Both the position numbers and the translations under genes were made by a program. A stretch of 64,000 nt of DNA from Flavobacteriales bacterium. GTDB taxonomy: Bacteria > Bacteroidota > Bacteroidia > Flavobacteriales_E > Vicingaceae. Shown piece after piece: positions 9,703 to 18,414 of this stretch (positions within the stretch are counted from its first letter, which is position 1; every line of letters starts with the position of its first letter). The notes under the pieces are model-generated. The model was given only the letters and a program-made list of their open reading frames with translations, did not search any database and had not been told where the DNA came from. The stretch covers positions 211,862 through 275,861 of the forward strand of contig JABWCF010000002.1 of assembly GCA_013359255.1 (NCBI GenBank), written 5' to 3'.

Positions 9703-10691
9703 AATTTAGATAATTCTCCTTTCAAAAAATCTATTACTTGTATTTCTTCTGCATCAATATTTCGCTTTTCGGCTAATAAAACCGAAATAAAGTCGAGCAA
9801 ATGAATAGTGTATAAAATGCGTTCTAGAGCAGAATCCCCTTTCGTCCACACTTCGGTTACCGAAGATGCTTTTGGTAAAATTATTTCTTTACAAATGTCT
9901 ATGCGTTTGGCAGTACGAGTATAATCATTTTCATTGCGAATAAAAAGTACAGCCAGATTTTTATTTTCTTGCTTCCAGCCTACCAGTTCGTTGTGATTCA
10001 TTTCGGGAAGTACATGGTGCCAAGCCAACATTTTTGCATTTTCGTTTAACTGTTGACGAAAACGAATTAATACGGCTTCGAAAGAAGCTTCAGCATACAA
10101 AACCGGAATTTTATTTAACAGAATCTCGCTTAATCTCTCTGCTTCGTTTTGTATTTTTTCCTTTTCGTTTTGCAAAAAAGAGATTGCTTTTTCAATTTCA
10201 GAAAGATGTTTGGAAGAGGTAATACGGTAGTGCGATAAAATGGTAAAAAGTTGGGGAAAGGAATACCCGAAAGCTGCTCTCGGAGGGATTCCTCCAGGTA
10301 TTTGAATAAAAGGCAGTTTTTTTTCTATTGCCATCTCAATGAGTTTTCCTCCAGAGGATAAGCAAACTACTTCGGCACCTTTTTCTAACGATTGGTCAAT
10401 GGCAGCAAGTGTTTCTTCTGTATCCCCCGAATAAGAGGAGGCAATGACTAGCGAGTTATGGTTTACAAAAGCAGGAATAGTATAGTCCTTACACACATAA
10501 AAGGGAACAGTAGCTTCGGTATTTGCTAATTGCGATACAATACTTCCACCAATACCTGACCCTCCCATACCACAAATAAGTACATTGGAAAACAATTTAT
10601 TAGAAACGGGAAAGCTAGATTTTTTTCCTATAAGAACAGCCTCTTTTAGATGCTGTGGAAATGACTCGGTAAGTTCTCTTATGTTGCTCAC
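9699..10691 (-). CDS. Bifunctional phosphoglucose/phosphomannose isomerase
   Basis: A 330-residue SIS-fold isomerase of the dual-specificity PGI/PMI type. The first SIS domain carries GGSGIGG (43-49) and the phosphate-binding SYSGDTEE (86-93). The C-terminal half contains the PEMNHNELVGW motif that supplies catalytic Glu/His in this family. Length fits the family (about 300-350). It is the first gene of a minus-strand operon with lipB. Its 5' end is 163 bp from the divergent dxs start. Confidence 0.87.
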   Translation of the reverse strand: MSNIRELTESFPQHLKEAVLIGKKSSFPVSNKLFSNVLICGMGGSGIGGSIVSQLANTEATVPFYVCKDYTIPAFVNHNSLVIASSYSGDTEETLAAIDQSLEKGAEVVCLSSGGKLIEMAIEKKLPFIQIPGGIPPRAAFGYSFPQLFTILSHYRITSSKHLSEIEKAISFLQNEKEKIQNEAERLSEILLNKIPVLYAEASFEAVLIRFRQQLNENAKMLAWHHVLPEMNHNELVGWKQENKNLAVLFIRNENDYTRTAKRIDICKEIILPKASSVTEVWTKGDSALERILYTIHLLDFISVLLAEKRNIDAEEIQVIDFLKGELSKF

Positions 10692-10800
10692 TCTACATGT
10701 TTAAAAAGGTTTGTAAAAGTAAGTATTTTATCAGAAAATTCTTTTTACTTTCCAATAAAACAAGCGATTCTCTGTTTTACTAGTATTAACTGTCAACAAT

Positions 10801-10827
10801 TTGCAAACAATAATATATGTACCTTTG
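10801..10827 (+). promoter_or_regulatory. Candidate Bacteroidota sigma-70 promoter of dxs
   Basis: A TTG at 10801-10803 is followed after 16 bp by TACCTTTG at 10820-10827, a full match to the Bacteroidota -7 consensus TAnnTTTG. The ATG of dxs follows 27 bp later. The spacer is slightly short of the usual 17-23. Confidence 0.5.
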
Positions 10828-10854
10828 CTGCTTTGCTTCAATAAGCATTCAATT

Positions 10855-12792
10855 ATGAAGGAATATAAAGCCGGAGTTTTACTGGAAAAAATAAACACCC
10901 CTTCCGATTTGCGCAAGCTGAGCGAAGAAGAGTTACCTCAAGTATGTGAAGAACTTAGACAGTTTATTATTGATGTAGTATCGGAAAAAGGAGGGCATTT
11001 TGGAGCTAGTTTAGGAGTGGTAGAGCTTACGGTAGCCATACATTACATATTTAATACTCCATACGATCAGTTAGTATGGGATGTGGGGCATCAGGCATAC
11101 GGGCACAAAATATTAACCGGACGAAGAAAAATTTTTCATACAAACCGCATTTATAAGGGGCTTAGCGGATTTCCAAAACGGAGCGAAAGCGAGTATGATA
11201 CTTTTGGAGTAGGTCATTCCTCTACCTCTATTTCGGCCGCTTTGGGAATGGCTTTTGCATCAAAACTAAATAAGCAATCCGAACGTCAACACATTGCTGT
11301 AATTGGCGATGGAGCCATGACAGCTGGTCTTGCTTTTGAAGCCCTAAACCACGGAGGAGCTGCAAATACGAATTTGTTGGTTATCTTAAACGACAATTGC
11401 ATGTCTATCGACCCTAATGTTGGGGCATTAAAGGAATATCTAGCAGATATAACCACATCACATACTTATAACAAGCTAAAAGAAGAAGTATGGCATCTTT
11501 TGGGTCGTTTCAGTCATTTTGGCCCCAATATACAGGCAATTGTTCAGAAAGTAGAAAACAGCGTTAAATCAGCTGTATTAAAGCAAGGAAATTTGTTTGA
11601 GGCTATGAATTTTAGGTACTTCGGCCCTATTGACGGGCACGATGTAAACCATATGGTAAAAGTATTGAATGATTTAAAAGATATTCCCGGCCCCAAAATT
11701 TTACATTGCATAACCAAAAAAGGAAAAGGCTACCAACCTGCTGAAGAAGGAGACCCCACTCAGTGGCATGCTCCGGGAGTGTTTAACAAGGATACAGGAG
11801 AAATAATAAAGGTTATACCTAAAAGTCCGCAAGCTCCAAAATACCAAGATGTTTTTGGGCACACCATCGTTGAATTAGCCGAGAAAAATGAAAAAATTTT
11901 AGGAATTACACCAGCTATGCCTTCAGGCAGTTCGTTGAATATAATGATGCAGGCTATGCCTAATAGAGCCTTTGATGTAGGTATTGCAGAACAACATGCT
12001 GTAACTTTTTCGGCAGGACTTGCCACACAAGGATTTGTTCCTTTTTGTAACATTTATTCTTCTTTTATTCAACGGGCCTACGACCAGATAATACATGATG
12101 TGGCTTTGCAAAATTTACATGTCGTTTTTTGTTTAGATAGAGCTGGTTTAGCCGGTGCCGATGGCCCTACACATCATGGAGCATACGATATTGCCTTTAT
12201 GCGGTGTATTCCCAATCTAATTGTTTCGGCTCCGCTGAATGAAGAAGAGCTGAGAAATTTAATGTATACTGCCCAGTTAGAAAGCACTAAAGCTCCTTTT
12301 GTAATTCGTTATCCAAGAGGAGAGGGTGTGATGCCTAACTGGAAAACCCCATTTAAAAAAATTACCTTAGGAACAGGCAGAAGAGTGGCTAATGGTAATG
12401 ATATAGCCATTTTATCTATTGGACATATTGGTAATTATGTTACAAAAGCTATTGAAAAGTTGAAGCAAGAGGGAATTAGTGCTGCACATTACGATATGCG
12501 ATTTGTTAAACCTATAGACGAAGTATTGTTGCACGAAGTATTTGGTAAATTTAACAAAGTAATAACCCTCGAAGATGGATGTTTAATGGGAGGCATGGGT
12601 TCGGCTGTATTAGAATTTATGGCAATAAACGGGTATCATGCTCAAGTTAAAATGATGGGTTTACCCGATAAATACATAGAACACGGTTCACAGATTGAAT
12701 TACATACGGAATGTGGCATTCACCCTGGAGGCATTGTTTTAACCGCAAAAGAAATGGTAGAAGGGGAAATTAATAAACAAGCTTCTGCATAA
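10855..12792 (+). CDS. dxs: 1-deoxy-D-xylulose-5-phosphate synthase
   Basis: DXS condenses pyruvate and glyceraldehyde 3-phosphate, the first step of the MEP isoprenoid pathway; it is thiamine-diphosphate dependent and cytoplasmic. The product from the ATG at 10855 is 645 residues, the usual size. The frame is open to 10801, but that stretch overlaps the promoter element and lacks homology. Motifs: VWDVGHQAYGHKILTGR (74-90), the ThDP/Mg motif GDGAMTAG (151-158) with the downstream NDN, and DRAGLAGADGPTHHG in the pyrimidine domain. Single-gene unit, convergent with the next gene. Confidence 0.95.
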   Translation: MKEYKAGVLLEKINTPSDLRKLSEEELPQVCEELRQFIIDVVSEKGGHFGASLGVVELTVAIHYIFNTPYDQLVWDVGHQAYGHKILTGRRKIFHTNRIYKGLSGFPKRSESEYDTFGVGHSSTSISAALGMAFASKLNKQSERQHIAVIGDGAMTAGLAFEALNHGGAANTNLLVILNDNCMSIDPNVGALKEYLADITTSHTYNKLKEEVWHLLGRFSHFGPNIQAIVQKVENSVKSAVLKQGNLFEAMNFRYFGPIDGHDVNHMVKVLNDLKDIPGPKILHCITKKGKGYQPAEEGDPTQWHAPGVFNKDTGEIIKVIPKSPQAPKYQDVFGHTIVELAEKNEKILGITPAMPSGSSLNIMMQAMPNRAFDVGIAEQHAVTFSAGLATQGFVPFCNIYSSFIQRAYDQIIHDVALQNLHVVFCLDRAGLAGADGPTHHGAYDIAFMRCIPNLIVSAPLNEEELRNLMYTAQLESTKAPFVIRYPRGEGVMPNWKTPFKKITLGTGRRVANGNDIAILSIGHIGNYVTKAIEKLKQEGISAAHYDMRFVKPIDEVLLHEVFGKFNKVITLEDGCLMGGMGSAVLEFMAINGYHAQVKMMGLPDKYIEHGSQIELHTECGIHPGGIVLTAKEMVEGEINKQASA

Positions 12793-12871
12793 TATACCAA
12801 TAGGTCTGCAGAACCTATCTCAGAAAGAATCCAAAATACTTTAAATTAAATTTGTATAAAGTTTTGTTGCA

Positions 12872-15800
12872 CTACCTTAGCAAGGTAACGTGTCCAATGA
12901 AGTTGTGATGCAGATTTTTGTCTTTTTCCCAAACACTTGCTTTCCAAACATAAACGGCACTGTTCGCTACTTTTCCATTTTTAACAATACCATTCCAACC
13001 TTGATTCAGGTCAGTAGTTTCCCAAATAAGTTCACCCCAACGGTCAAAAATCTGTAAAAGGTATCTTTCAGTATCTATACCAATACCCTTTGCAAAAAAT
13101 ACTTCATTTAAATGATCTTCGTCTATAGTAAATGCACTCGGAACAAAGTAGGTAAACGAACCATCAACTTTTACAAATTTGGTAATAGTATCGCAGCAAC
13201 CATAAGTGTTGCATACAGTAAGAAGCACTCCGTATTTACCAGGTTCTATGTATGTGTGTACTGCGTTATACTGATTTGATGTATAATTGTCGGCAAAATT
13301 CCAAAAGGCGGTGGTGGCACCATCAGAAGTATTTGTGAAAGTAATTTCGGCAGAATAAATATCGGTTCGGAATGGTGTGGGAAAAAAATCAGCCACCGGA
13401 ACAGGATAAACCGTTATTAAATTGGTTTTAGTAATGGAACTTTTACATCCATTGCTGTCTGTAACTATTAAGGTAACAGAATATGAGCCAGCTTTGGAGT
13501 AACAATAACTTGGCATAAACCCTGTTCCGTTTCCACTATCTCCAAACGACCATGAGTAGGAATCGCTCGTGGTTGCACTTAAAAAGTTAACACAAACGGG
13601 AGCACATCCATTTGTTGTGTCTACTGTAAAGTCTGCAATTGGTAATGGATTTACGGTAACAAAGGCTACCGCGTTATCGGTGCATCCGTTGGCATCTGTA
13701 ACAGTAACTGAGTACTGGCCAGAAGCTGCAGCATTAAACTGAATAGTTGCAGTATTTTGTCCACCAGGATTCCAAATGTAGAAGTAATTTCCACTTCCTC
13801 CAGATGTTTGTGTAGAAAGAGTCACATTATCTCCCACGCAAACACTAATGGCATTAGGAATAATAGAAACAGAAAGAACGGGTGGTTCTGTAATAACAAT
13901 CACAGCAGAATCTACACATCCGGCAGAGTCGGTAACAACAATGTTGTATATTCCGGCAGGCAAATTAGTTTCTGTAGGATTTGTTCCTCCCGAGCTCCAA
14001 TTGTAAGTAAAAGGAGAGGTTCCTCCGTTTAAAGTAACTCCGGCCGAACCGTTACTACCTCCAAAGCAAGAAACATGATTTATTACGTACGAATTTATGC
14101 TAAATGAATTTGAAAAAGGAACAAAAACGGTTGCTGTTTCTACACATCCGTTGGAATCAGTAACTGTAACGATGTATGAGCCCGTTGCCAATCCTGTTGC
14201 AGTAGGAGTAGTTTGAATAGGATTTGAATTCCACGAATAAGTGTAGGAACCTGTTCCTCCGGTAGCGTTTACCGTGGCTGTGCCAATTTGCTGTCCGCAG
14301 ATAGCAGGTGTTACACTTGTGTTTAGTACAATGGCAGAAGGTTCGGTGATGGTAACAGTAGCAGTAGTGGTACACCCGTTAGCATCAGTAACTGTAACGG
14401 TGTAATTGCCGGGAGGTAAACCTGTGGCGGTTTGTGTGGTTTGCACCGGTACACTATTCCAAGAATAAGTATAATTTGGAGTACCTCCTCCTGTAGTAAC
14501 AGTGGCCGTGCCGTTATTAAAACCAAAACAAGTAACATTGTTATAAGAATTAATGTTGGCTGTTAAAACGGGAGGTTCAGAAATACTTACAGAAGCGGTA
14601 ACCGAACACCCATTGGCGTCAGTAACTGTAACGGTGTAATTGCCGGGAGGTAAACCTGTGGCGGTTTGTGTGGTTTGCACCGGTACACTATTCCAGGAAT
14701 AAGTATAATTTGGAGTACCTCCTCCTGGGGTAACAGTGGCTGCACCGTTGTTTAACCCAAAACAAGTAACATTCGTAAATTGGTTAACAGAAGCGGTTAA
14801 TAAAGGAGGTTCTGTTATTGTAACATTTGCTGAAACGAAACACCCGTTGGCATCTGTAACGATAACCGTATAATTGCCGGCAGGTAAGCCTGTGGCAGTT
14901 TGAGTAGTTTGTATAGGATTAGAGTTCCAAAGATATGTAAAAGGAGCGGTGCCACTAGGATTTGCTGTGGCAGTACCATCTGTTCCTCCAAAGCAACTTA
15001 CATTTGTTACACTAGTTGTTGTGGTAGGCAATGGGTTAACAACTACAGTAGCATAGGCGGTGTCTTTATTTCCCACACTATCAGTGGCAATTACCTGATA
15101 AGTGGTGGTATTCGGTGGGCAAACCACATGAGGTCCAGGACCAACGCCAATATTGGGTGTCCAAGCATAGGTAACCGGTCCTGAATTTCCAGTTGTAGTA
15201 GCGGTAATGCTACCGCAAGAACCTGCACAAATGGTATCGTTGTTTACACTCGTTGTAATACCGCAAGGGATAATATTAACGAGTATTGTGTCGGAATCGG
15301 AATAACATTGGTAATTCACAATTAATGTAACAATAAAACTTCCCGCACCTGTAAAGATATGGGAGGGATTATTAAGATTTGAAAAATTATTTACCCCACT
15401 TCCTGGGTCTCCAAAATTCCAAGAAACCGATTGAGGAGTTCCGGAACCTGTACAACTAGGGGGAGGAGTAACAAAGCTAAAAGTGGCTTCATAGCAATTA
15501 TTCATGTTAATGGTTGCCGAAACAGTGGGTGGGAAAATACTAAAATAGCTAGCTGGAAAATTTGGTAAGCCTCCTAAACATTGGGTTCCTCCAGGAAGCA
15601 TGATGGTATTATCTACGTAACCACAGCCTACACCTAATGTATTTGGGTTATTTATTCGGGCAATGCTATTGGCAAAAATTCGAGCATGATATATTTTATT
15701 ATCAGGGCCTAATTGAAGTGCTCCAGCCCAACCATTTGGCGAAGTGCCAATTTGTGTTTTTGAAGCCACAATAGCACCCGGAGAACCAGCACACATATTA

Positions 15801-16660
15801 AATTGGTAAATAATACAAGGTTGAGATTGATTTGTATAAAGTCTGGAGCCATCGGGTGAAAATTCTACCCCATACGCATAAGGATGAATTCCCATGTTTA
15901 ATGGGTTTGATACTACTCCTGTGGTATTATTAAAATCAAATAATTCTACAAAACCTTGGGCAGGGCTTCCTCCTTGAGAATAGCGTGTGGCCATGGCTAA
16001 TTTATTACCATCGTGTGATGCTTTTAAATAACCGATTGCATTGGCAGTGTTACCTGAGCTTACAGAACCAACAGCACTAACTATTGGTATGGGATTTACT
16101 CCGGCTGCTGTTAGCAAATACACTCTAAATTCATTTGAACCCCAATGATGTGTAATAATCCAGTAATCTATATTGTTGCAGTGCTTTACTGCTGTAATTC
16201 TTTCGGTACAAGGAGCATACATTAATACATTTTTTGTGCCGGTAACTCCTCCCAAACCTCCGTTCAAACTCATGTCTATAATTGAATATCGGTAGCTTCC
16301 ACCTGGAGGTAACCCTGCTGTAAATACAAAATATTCTGCGGCACTTCCGGGTCGTTTTACTACAATGGCAGACTGTGTAGAAGAGGGGTCGCCCATTAAG
16401 CCATTTCCATTAGCCATAACAGCATGGGTAGCATTTCTAACGGTTAATCCATCGGTATAAAACATCAAATTGCCTGCTCCGTTAGACGCTGTGGCAACAC
16501 CTTCCATCGTATTGAGCATACCTCCTAAAACGGCAACAGGTGGGCCAAACGGAAAATTTAATCCGGCATTTTGACCGAAATACCACCAGTTGGCTTCTCC
16601 TTGACTAAAGGCATTTCCTATAGTAAGAAGGAATAGTAAAGCGAATAAACTTTTTTTCAT
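12872..16660 (-). CDS. SprB-repeat/PKD surface protein with type B T9SS C-terminal domain
   Basis: A 1262-residue secreted protein. It has a signal peptide (about 1-19), an N-terminal domain of about 360 residues with a beta-propeller-like look (starts NWWYFGQNAGLNF), a PKD domain around 385-455 (SWNFGDPGSG), then an array of about 78-residue SprB repeats containing NVTCFG..NG and the GLPPGNYTVTVTDANGC motif, a second PKD domain (SWSFGDSGNG), and a C-terminal gliding-motility-associated (CHU_C, type B) sorting domain with the FDRWGELIWET segment. Type B tails direct export through T9SS. Such proteins are adhesins or surface fibres; the binding target is unknown. Confidence 0.85.
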   Translation of the reverse strand: MKKSLFALLFLLTIGNAFSQGEANWWYFGQNAGLNFPFGPPVAVLGGMLNTMEGVATASNGAGNLMFYTDGLTVRNATHAVMANGNGLMGDPSSTQSAIVVKRPGSAAEYFVFTAGLPPGGSYRYSIIDMSLNGGLGGVTGTKNVLMYAPCTERITAVKHCNNIDYWIITHHWGSNEFRVYLLTAAGVNPIPIVSAVGSVSSGNTANAIGYLKASHDGNKLAMATRYSQGGSPAQGFVELFDFNNTTGVVSNPLNMGIHPYAYGVEFSPDGSRLYTNQSQPCIIYQFNMCAGSPGAIVASKTQIGTSPNGWAGALQLGPDNKIYHARIFANSIARINNPNTLGVGCGYVDNTIMLPGGTQCLGGLPNFPASYFSIFPPTVSATINMNNCYEATFSFVTPPPSCTGSGTPQSVSWNFGDPGSGVNNFSNLNNPSHIFTGAGSFIVTLIVNYQCYSDSDTILVNIIPCGITTSVNNDTICAGSCGSITATTTGNSGPVTYAWTPNIGVGPGPHVVCPPNTTTYQVIATDSVGNKDTAYATVVVNPLPTTTTSVTNVSCFGGTDGTATANPSGTAPFTYLWNSNPIQTTQTATGLPAGNYTVIVTDANGCFVSANVTITEPPLLTASVNQFTNVTCFGLNNGAATVTPGGGTPNYTYSWNSVPVQTTQTATGLPPGNYTVTVTDANGCSVTASVSISEPPVLTANINSYNNVTCFGFNNGTATVTTGGGTPNYTYSWNSVPVQTTQTATGLPPGNYTVTVTDANGCTTTATVTITEPSAIVLNTSVTPAICGQQIGTATVNATGGTGSYTYSWNSNPIQTTPTATGLATGSYIVTVTDSNGCVETATVFVPFSNSFSINSYVINHVSCFGGSNGSAGVTLNGGTSPFTYNWSSGGTNPTETNLPAGIYNIVVTDSAGCVDSAVIVITEPPVLSVSIIPNAISVCVGDNVTLSTQTSGGSGNYFYIWNPGGQNTATIQFNAAASGQYSVTVTDANGCTDNAVAFVTVNPLPIADFTVDTTNGCAPVCVNFLSATTSDSYSWSFGDSGNGTGFMPSYCYSKAGSYSVTLIVTDSNGCKSSITKTNLITVYPVPVADFFPTPFRTDIYSAEITFTNTSDGATTAFWNFADNYTSNQYNAVHTYIEPGKYGVLLTVCNTYGCCDTITKFVKVDGSFTYFVPSAFTIDEDHLNEVFFAKGIGIDTERYLLQIFDRWGELIWETTDLNQGWNGIVKNGKVANSAVYVWKASVWEKDKNLHHNFIGHVTLLR
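14386..14727 (-). repeat. Near-identical intragenic SprB repeat units
   Basis: Two 108-bp blocks, 14386-14493 and 14620-14727, are identical except for one base, spaced 234 bp (78 codons) apart. More diverged copies flank them. This indicates recent unit duplication or gene conversion within the surface-protein gene. Confidence 0.85.
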
Positions 16661-16720
16661 TAGGTAATTTTTACGAGTATAAGACGAGTATTCGCTTATT
16701 GGTTGCTATAAAAATAAATA

Positions 16721-16754
16721 AAAAAAGCCCATCTTGAAAAAGATGGGCTTTTTT
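16721..16754 (-). terminator. Rho-independent terminator of tonB
   Basis: A perfect 15-bp stem (16721-16735 with 16740-16754) around a GAAA/TTTC tetraloop, with AGCCCATCTT as the GC-containing core and T-rich flanks on both sides. It lies 15 bp past the stop of the tonB-like gene on the minus strand. Confidence 0.88.
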
Positions 16755-16768
16755 TATTAAAATGTGTT

Positions 16769-17482
16769 TTATTTCAGACTGAATTTAATAGGAATAGAAT
16801 AGCGTACCTGAACGCTTTTTCCGCGTTGTTTACCAGGAGTAAAATCAGGTAATGTTTTAACCATACGAACAGCTTCGTCATCTAAGGCTTTACCTCCTGC
16901 TACTCCCCGTAACACTTCTACATTAGAAACTTTGCCGTTTTTATCTACTACAAAAGAAACGAATACCTGCCCTTGTATTCCGGCTTCTTTAGCCATTTGA
17001 GGATACTTCATAACTTTTCCAAGGTGTTCGAAAATTTTTCTTTGTGTACAATTCGATTTAGCTTGCTCATCTTTTTCTTTTTCGCAACCTCCAAGTGTGG
17101 GCATGTTTTCTACGATGGTAAAAATTTCTTCTTCAACAATTTCTTCGGCCTGTTGCTCTATTACTTGTACCTCTGTTTTTTGGTCGGCTTCAGAATCTTG
17201 AATTTGTTTTTCTTCTTTTAACTCTTTATCGTCTTCTACAATTTGAATGATTTCTTGTACTTGCGGAGGAGGAGGAGGTGGTGGTGGTGTGTTTTGTTCT
17301 GTTATTGGGATTAATTCATCTTCTAATTCAACTTGTACCATTCCTAAATCAGTTACTCCTCCTTCTGAAGTTTTCCAATTAATCATAATGTAAATAATGA
17401 GCAATGATGCGGCAAGACCTGCTAACATGAAGGTGCTTTTGCTTCTTTCTAAATCAACCGTAGGATTTTTTTTCAGTTCCAT
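16769..17482 (-). CDS. tonB: TonB family energy transducer
   Basis: A 237-residue TonB-like protein that couples inner-membrane proton motive force to outer-membrane TonB-dependent receptors. One membrane segment is at about 19-36. A periplasmic linker follows with a run of eight prolines and an acidic, Glu-rich stretch. The C-terminal TonB domain occupies about 155-237 (YPQMAKEAGIQGQVFVSFVV, then VRYSIPIKF). Two cysteines (in GGCEKE and SNCTQRK) just before the domain are typical of Bacteroidota TonB proteins. Isolated gene ended by a strong terminator; no exbB/D nearby. Confidence 0.88.
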   Translation of the reverse strand: MELKKNPTVDLERSKSTFMLAGLAASLLIIYIMINWKTSEGGVTDLGMVQVELEDELIPITEQNTPPPPPPPPQVQEIIQIVEDDKELKEEKQIQDSEADQKTEVQVIEQQAEEIVEEEIFTIVENMPTLGGCEKEKDEQAKSNCTQRKIFEHLGKVMKYPQMAKEAGIQGQVFVSFVVDKNGKVSNVEVLRGVAGGKALDDEAVRMVKTLPDFTPGKQRGKSVQVRYSIPIKFSLK

Positions 17483-17569
17483 AAAATTCTTTTTTGGAGG
17501 TTATAAAATTAGTATTTTTTTAGGAAGATGCGAACTTTTTACAAATTCCATACGCACAAAATAAAAAAT

Positions 17570-17965
17570 TTAACCATAAAATAATTTAGTTGCCGAAAGC
17601 CCAAGTAAAACACCTATGGTATTAGCCAGAATGTCTTTAACTTCTCCGGTACGGCTTGTAATAAAAAATTCTTGTATTAATTCTATTGCTACTCCATAAA
17701 TGGACGTTATCCCAAATGAAACGATTAAGAGAGTAATATATGCAGCAAAGGGGTAGAAAACAAAAACAAACCTCCCTCCCAAAAACGACAATACGAGATA
17801 AAACATTGCATGCACAAATAAATCGAATCCGGAAAAAGGAACTTCCGGCAACTTATTTCCAGGCAAAAAACTTAATACAAGTATAACAACCGCCCAAAGT
17901 AGAGGTGGGCAATAGTACCTGCAGGAAAATGGGTTACTTGCCAATAAGTGCTTTATAGTCGGCAA
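17570..17965 (-). CDS. VanZ family membrane protein
   Basis: A 131-residue protein with four predicted transmembrane segments and the VanZ-family pattern [31 protein letters not shown] and [13 protein letters not shown]. Family function is poorly defined; one member contributes to teicoplanin resistance but most are uncharacterised. The drawn start overlaps gcvH by 32 bp; a start closer to the first membrane segment is possible. Probably co-transcribed with gcvH. Confidence 0.78.
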   Translation of the reverse strand: MPTIKHLLASNPFSCRYYCPPLLWAVVILVLSFLPGNKLPEVPFSGFDLFVHAMFYLVLSFLGGRFVFVFYPFAAYITLLIVSFGITSIYGVAIELIQEFFITSRTGEVKDILANTIGVLLGLSATKLFYG

Positions 17966-18314
17966 CAGATAAGAGTGAATTTGCCTGGCTACTATCGGAA
18001 ACTTTTATTTTAACCATCCAGCCTTTTCCGTAAGGATCTTGGTTTACCAATTCTGGATTTGCATCTAATTGGTCATTTTTTTCAAGCACTTCTCCGCTTA
18101 TAGGAAGAAATAAATCTGAAACGGTTTTAACAGCTTCCACCGTGCCAAATACAGCATCTTTTTCAATGGAATCACCAACAGTTGTAATATCTACATAAAC
18201 AATATCGCCCAATTCACCTTGAGCAAAATCTGTAATTCCTATATAAGCGGTTTCGCCTTCTATTCTAATCCACTCATGGTCTTTGGTGTACTTTAAGTTT
18301 TCTGGAAAATTCAT
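17934..18314 (-). CDS. gcvH: Glycine cleavage system H protein
   Basis: The 126-residue lipoyl carrier of the glycine cleavage complex shuttles the aminomethyl group between P, T and L proteins. The lipoylation lysine is Lys63 in [12 protein letters not shown]; the N-terminal [13 protein letters not shown] is the family signature. It needs LipB (encoded at 8998-9702) or a lipoate ligase for activation. No gcvP or gcvT nearby, which is common in Bacteroidota. Confidence 0.95.
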   Translation of the reverse strand: MNFPENLKYTKDHEWIRIEGETAYIGITDFAQGELGDIVYVDITTVGDSIEKDAVFGTVEAVKTVSDLFLPISGEVLEKNDQLDANPELVNQDPYGKGWMVKIKVSDSSQANSLLSVADYKALIGK

Positions 18315-18414
18315 GTTTTTTTATTTAGTTTTTGGTGGTCAAATATACGAATATAGAGCAGAGAAAAAAGTGTTTTTTTATTATTAGACATATTCTTTAT
18401 TTATTCGAAAAAAC

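Noticed and set aside
12793..12871. ATAGGT/ACCTAT hairpin as a dxs terminator
   Set aside because: Six-base arms without a T-tract; too weak to call.
13757..15184. Open frames on the opposite strand of the SprB-repeat gene, and the array-like repeats there
   Set aside because: The frames are shadows of a long repetitive gene, and the repeats keep reading frame at 78-codon spacing. There are no uniform spacers, so this is not a CRISPR array.
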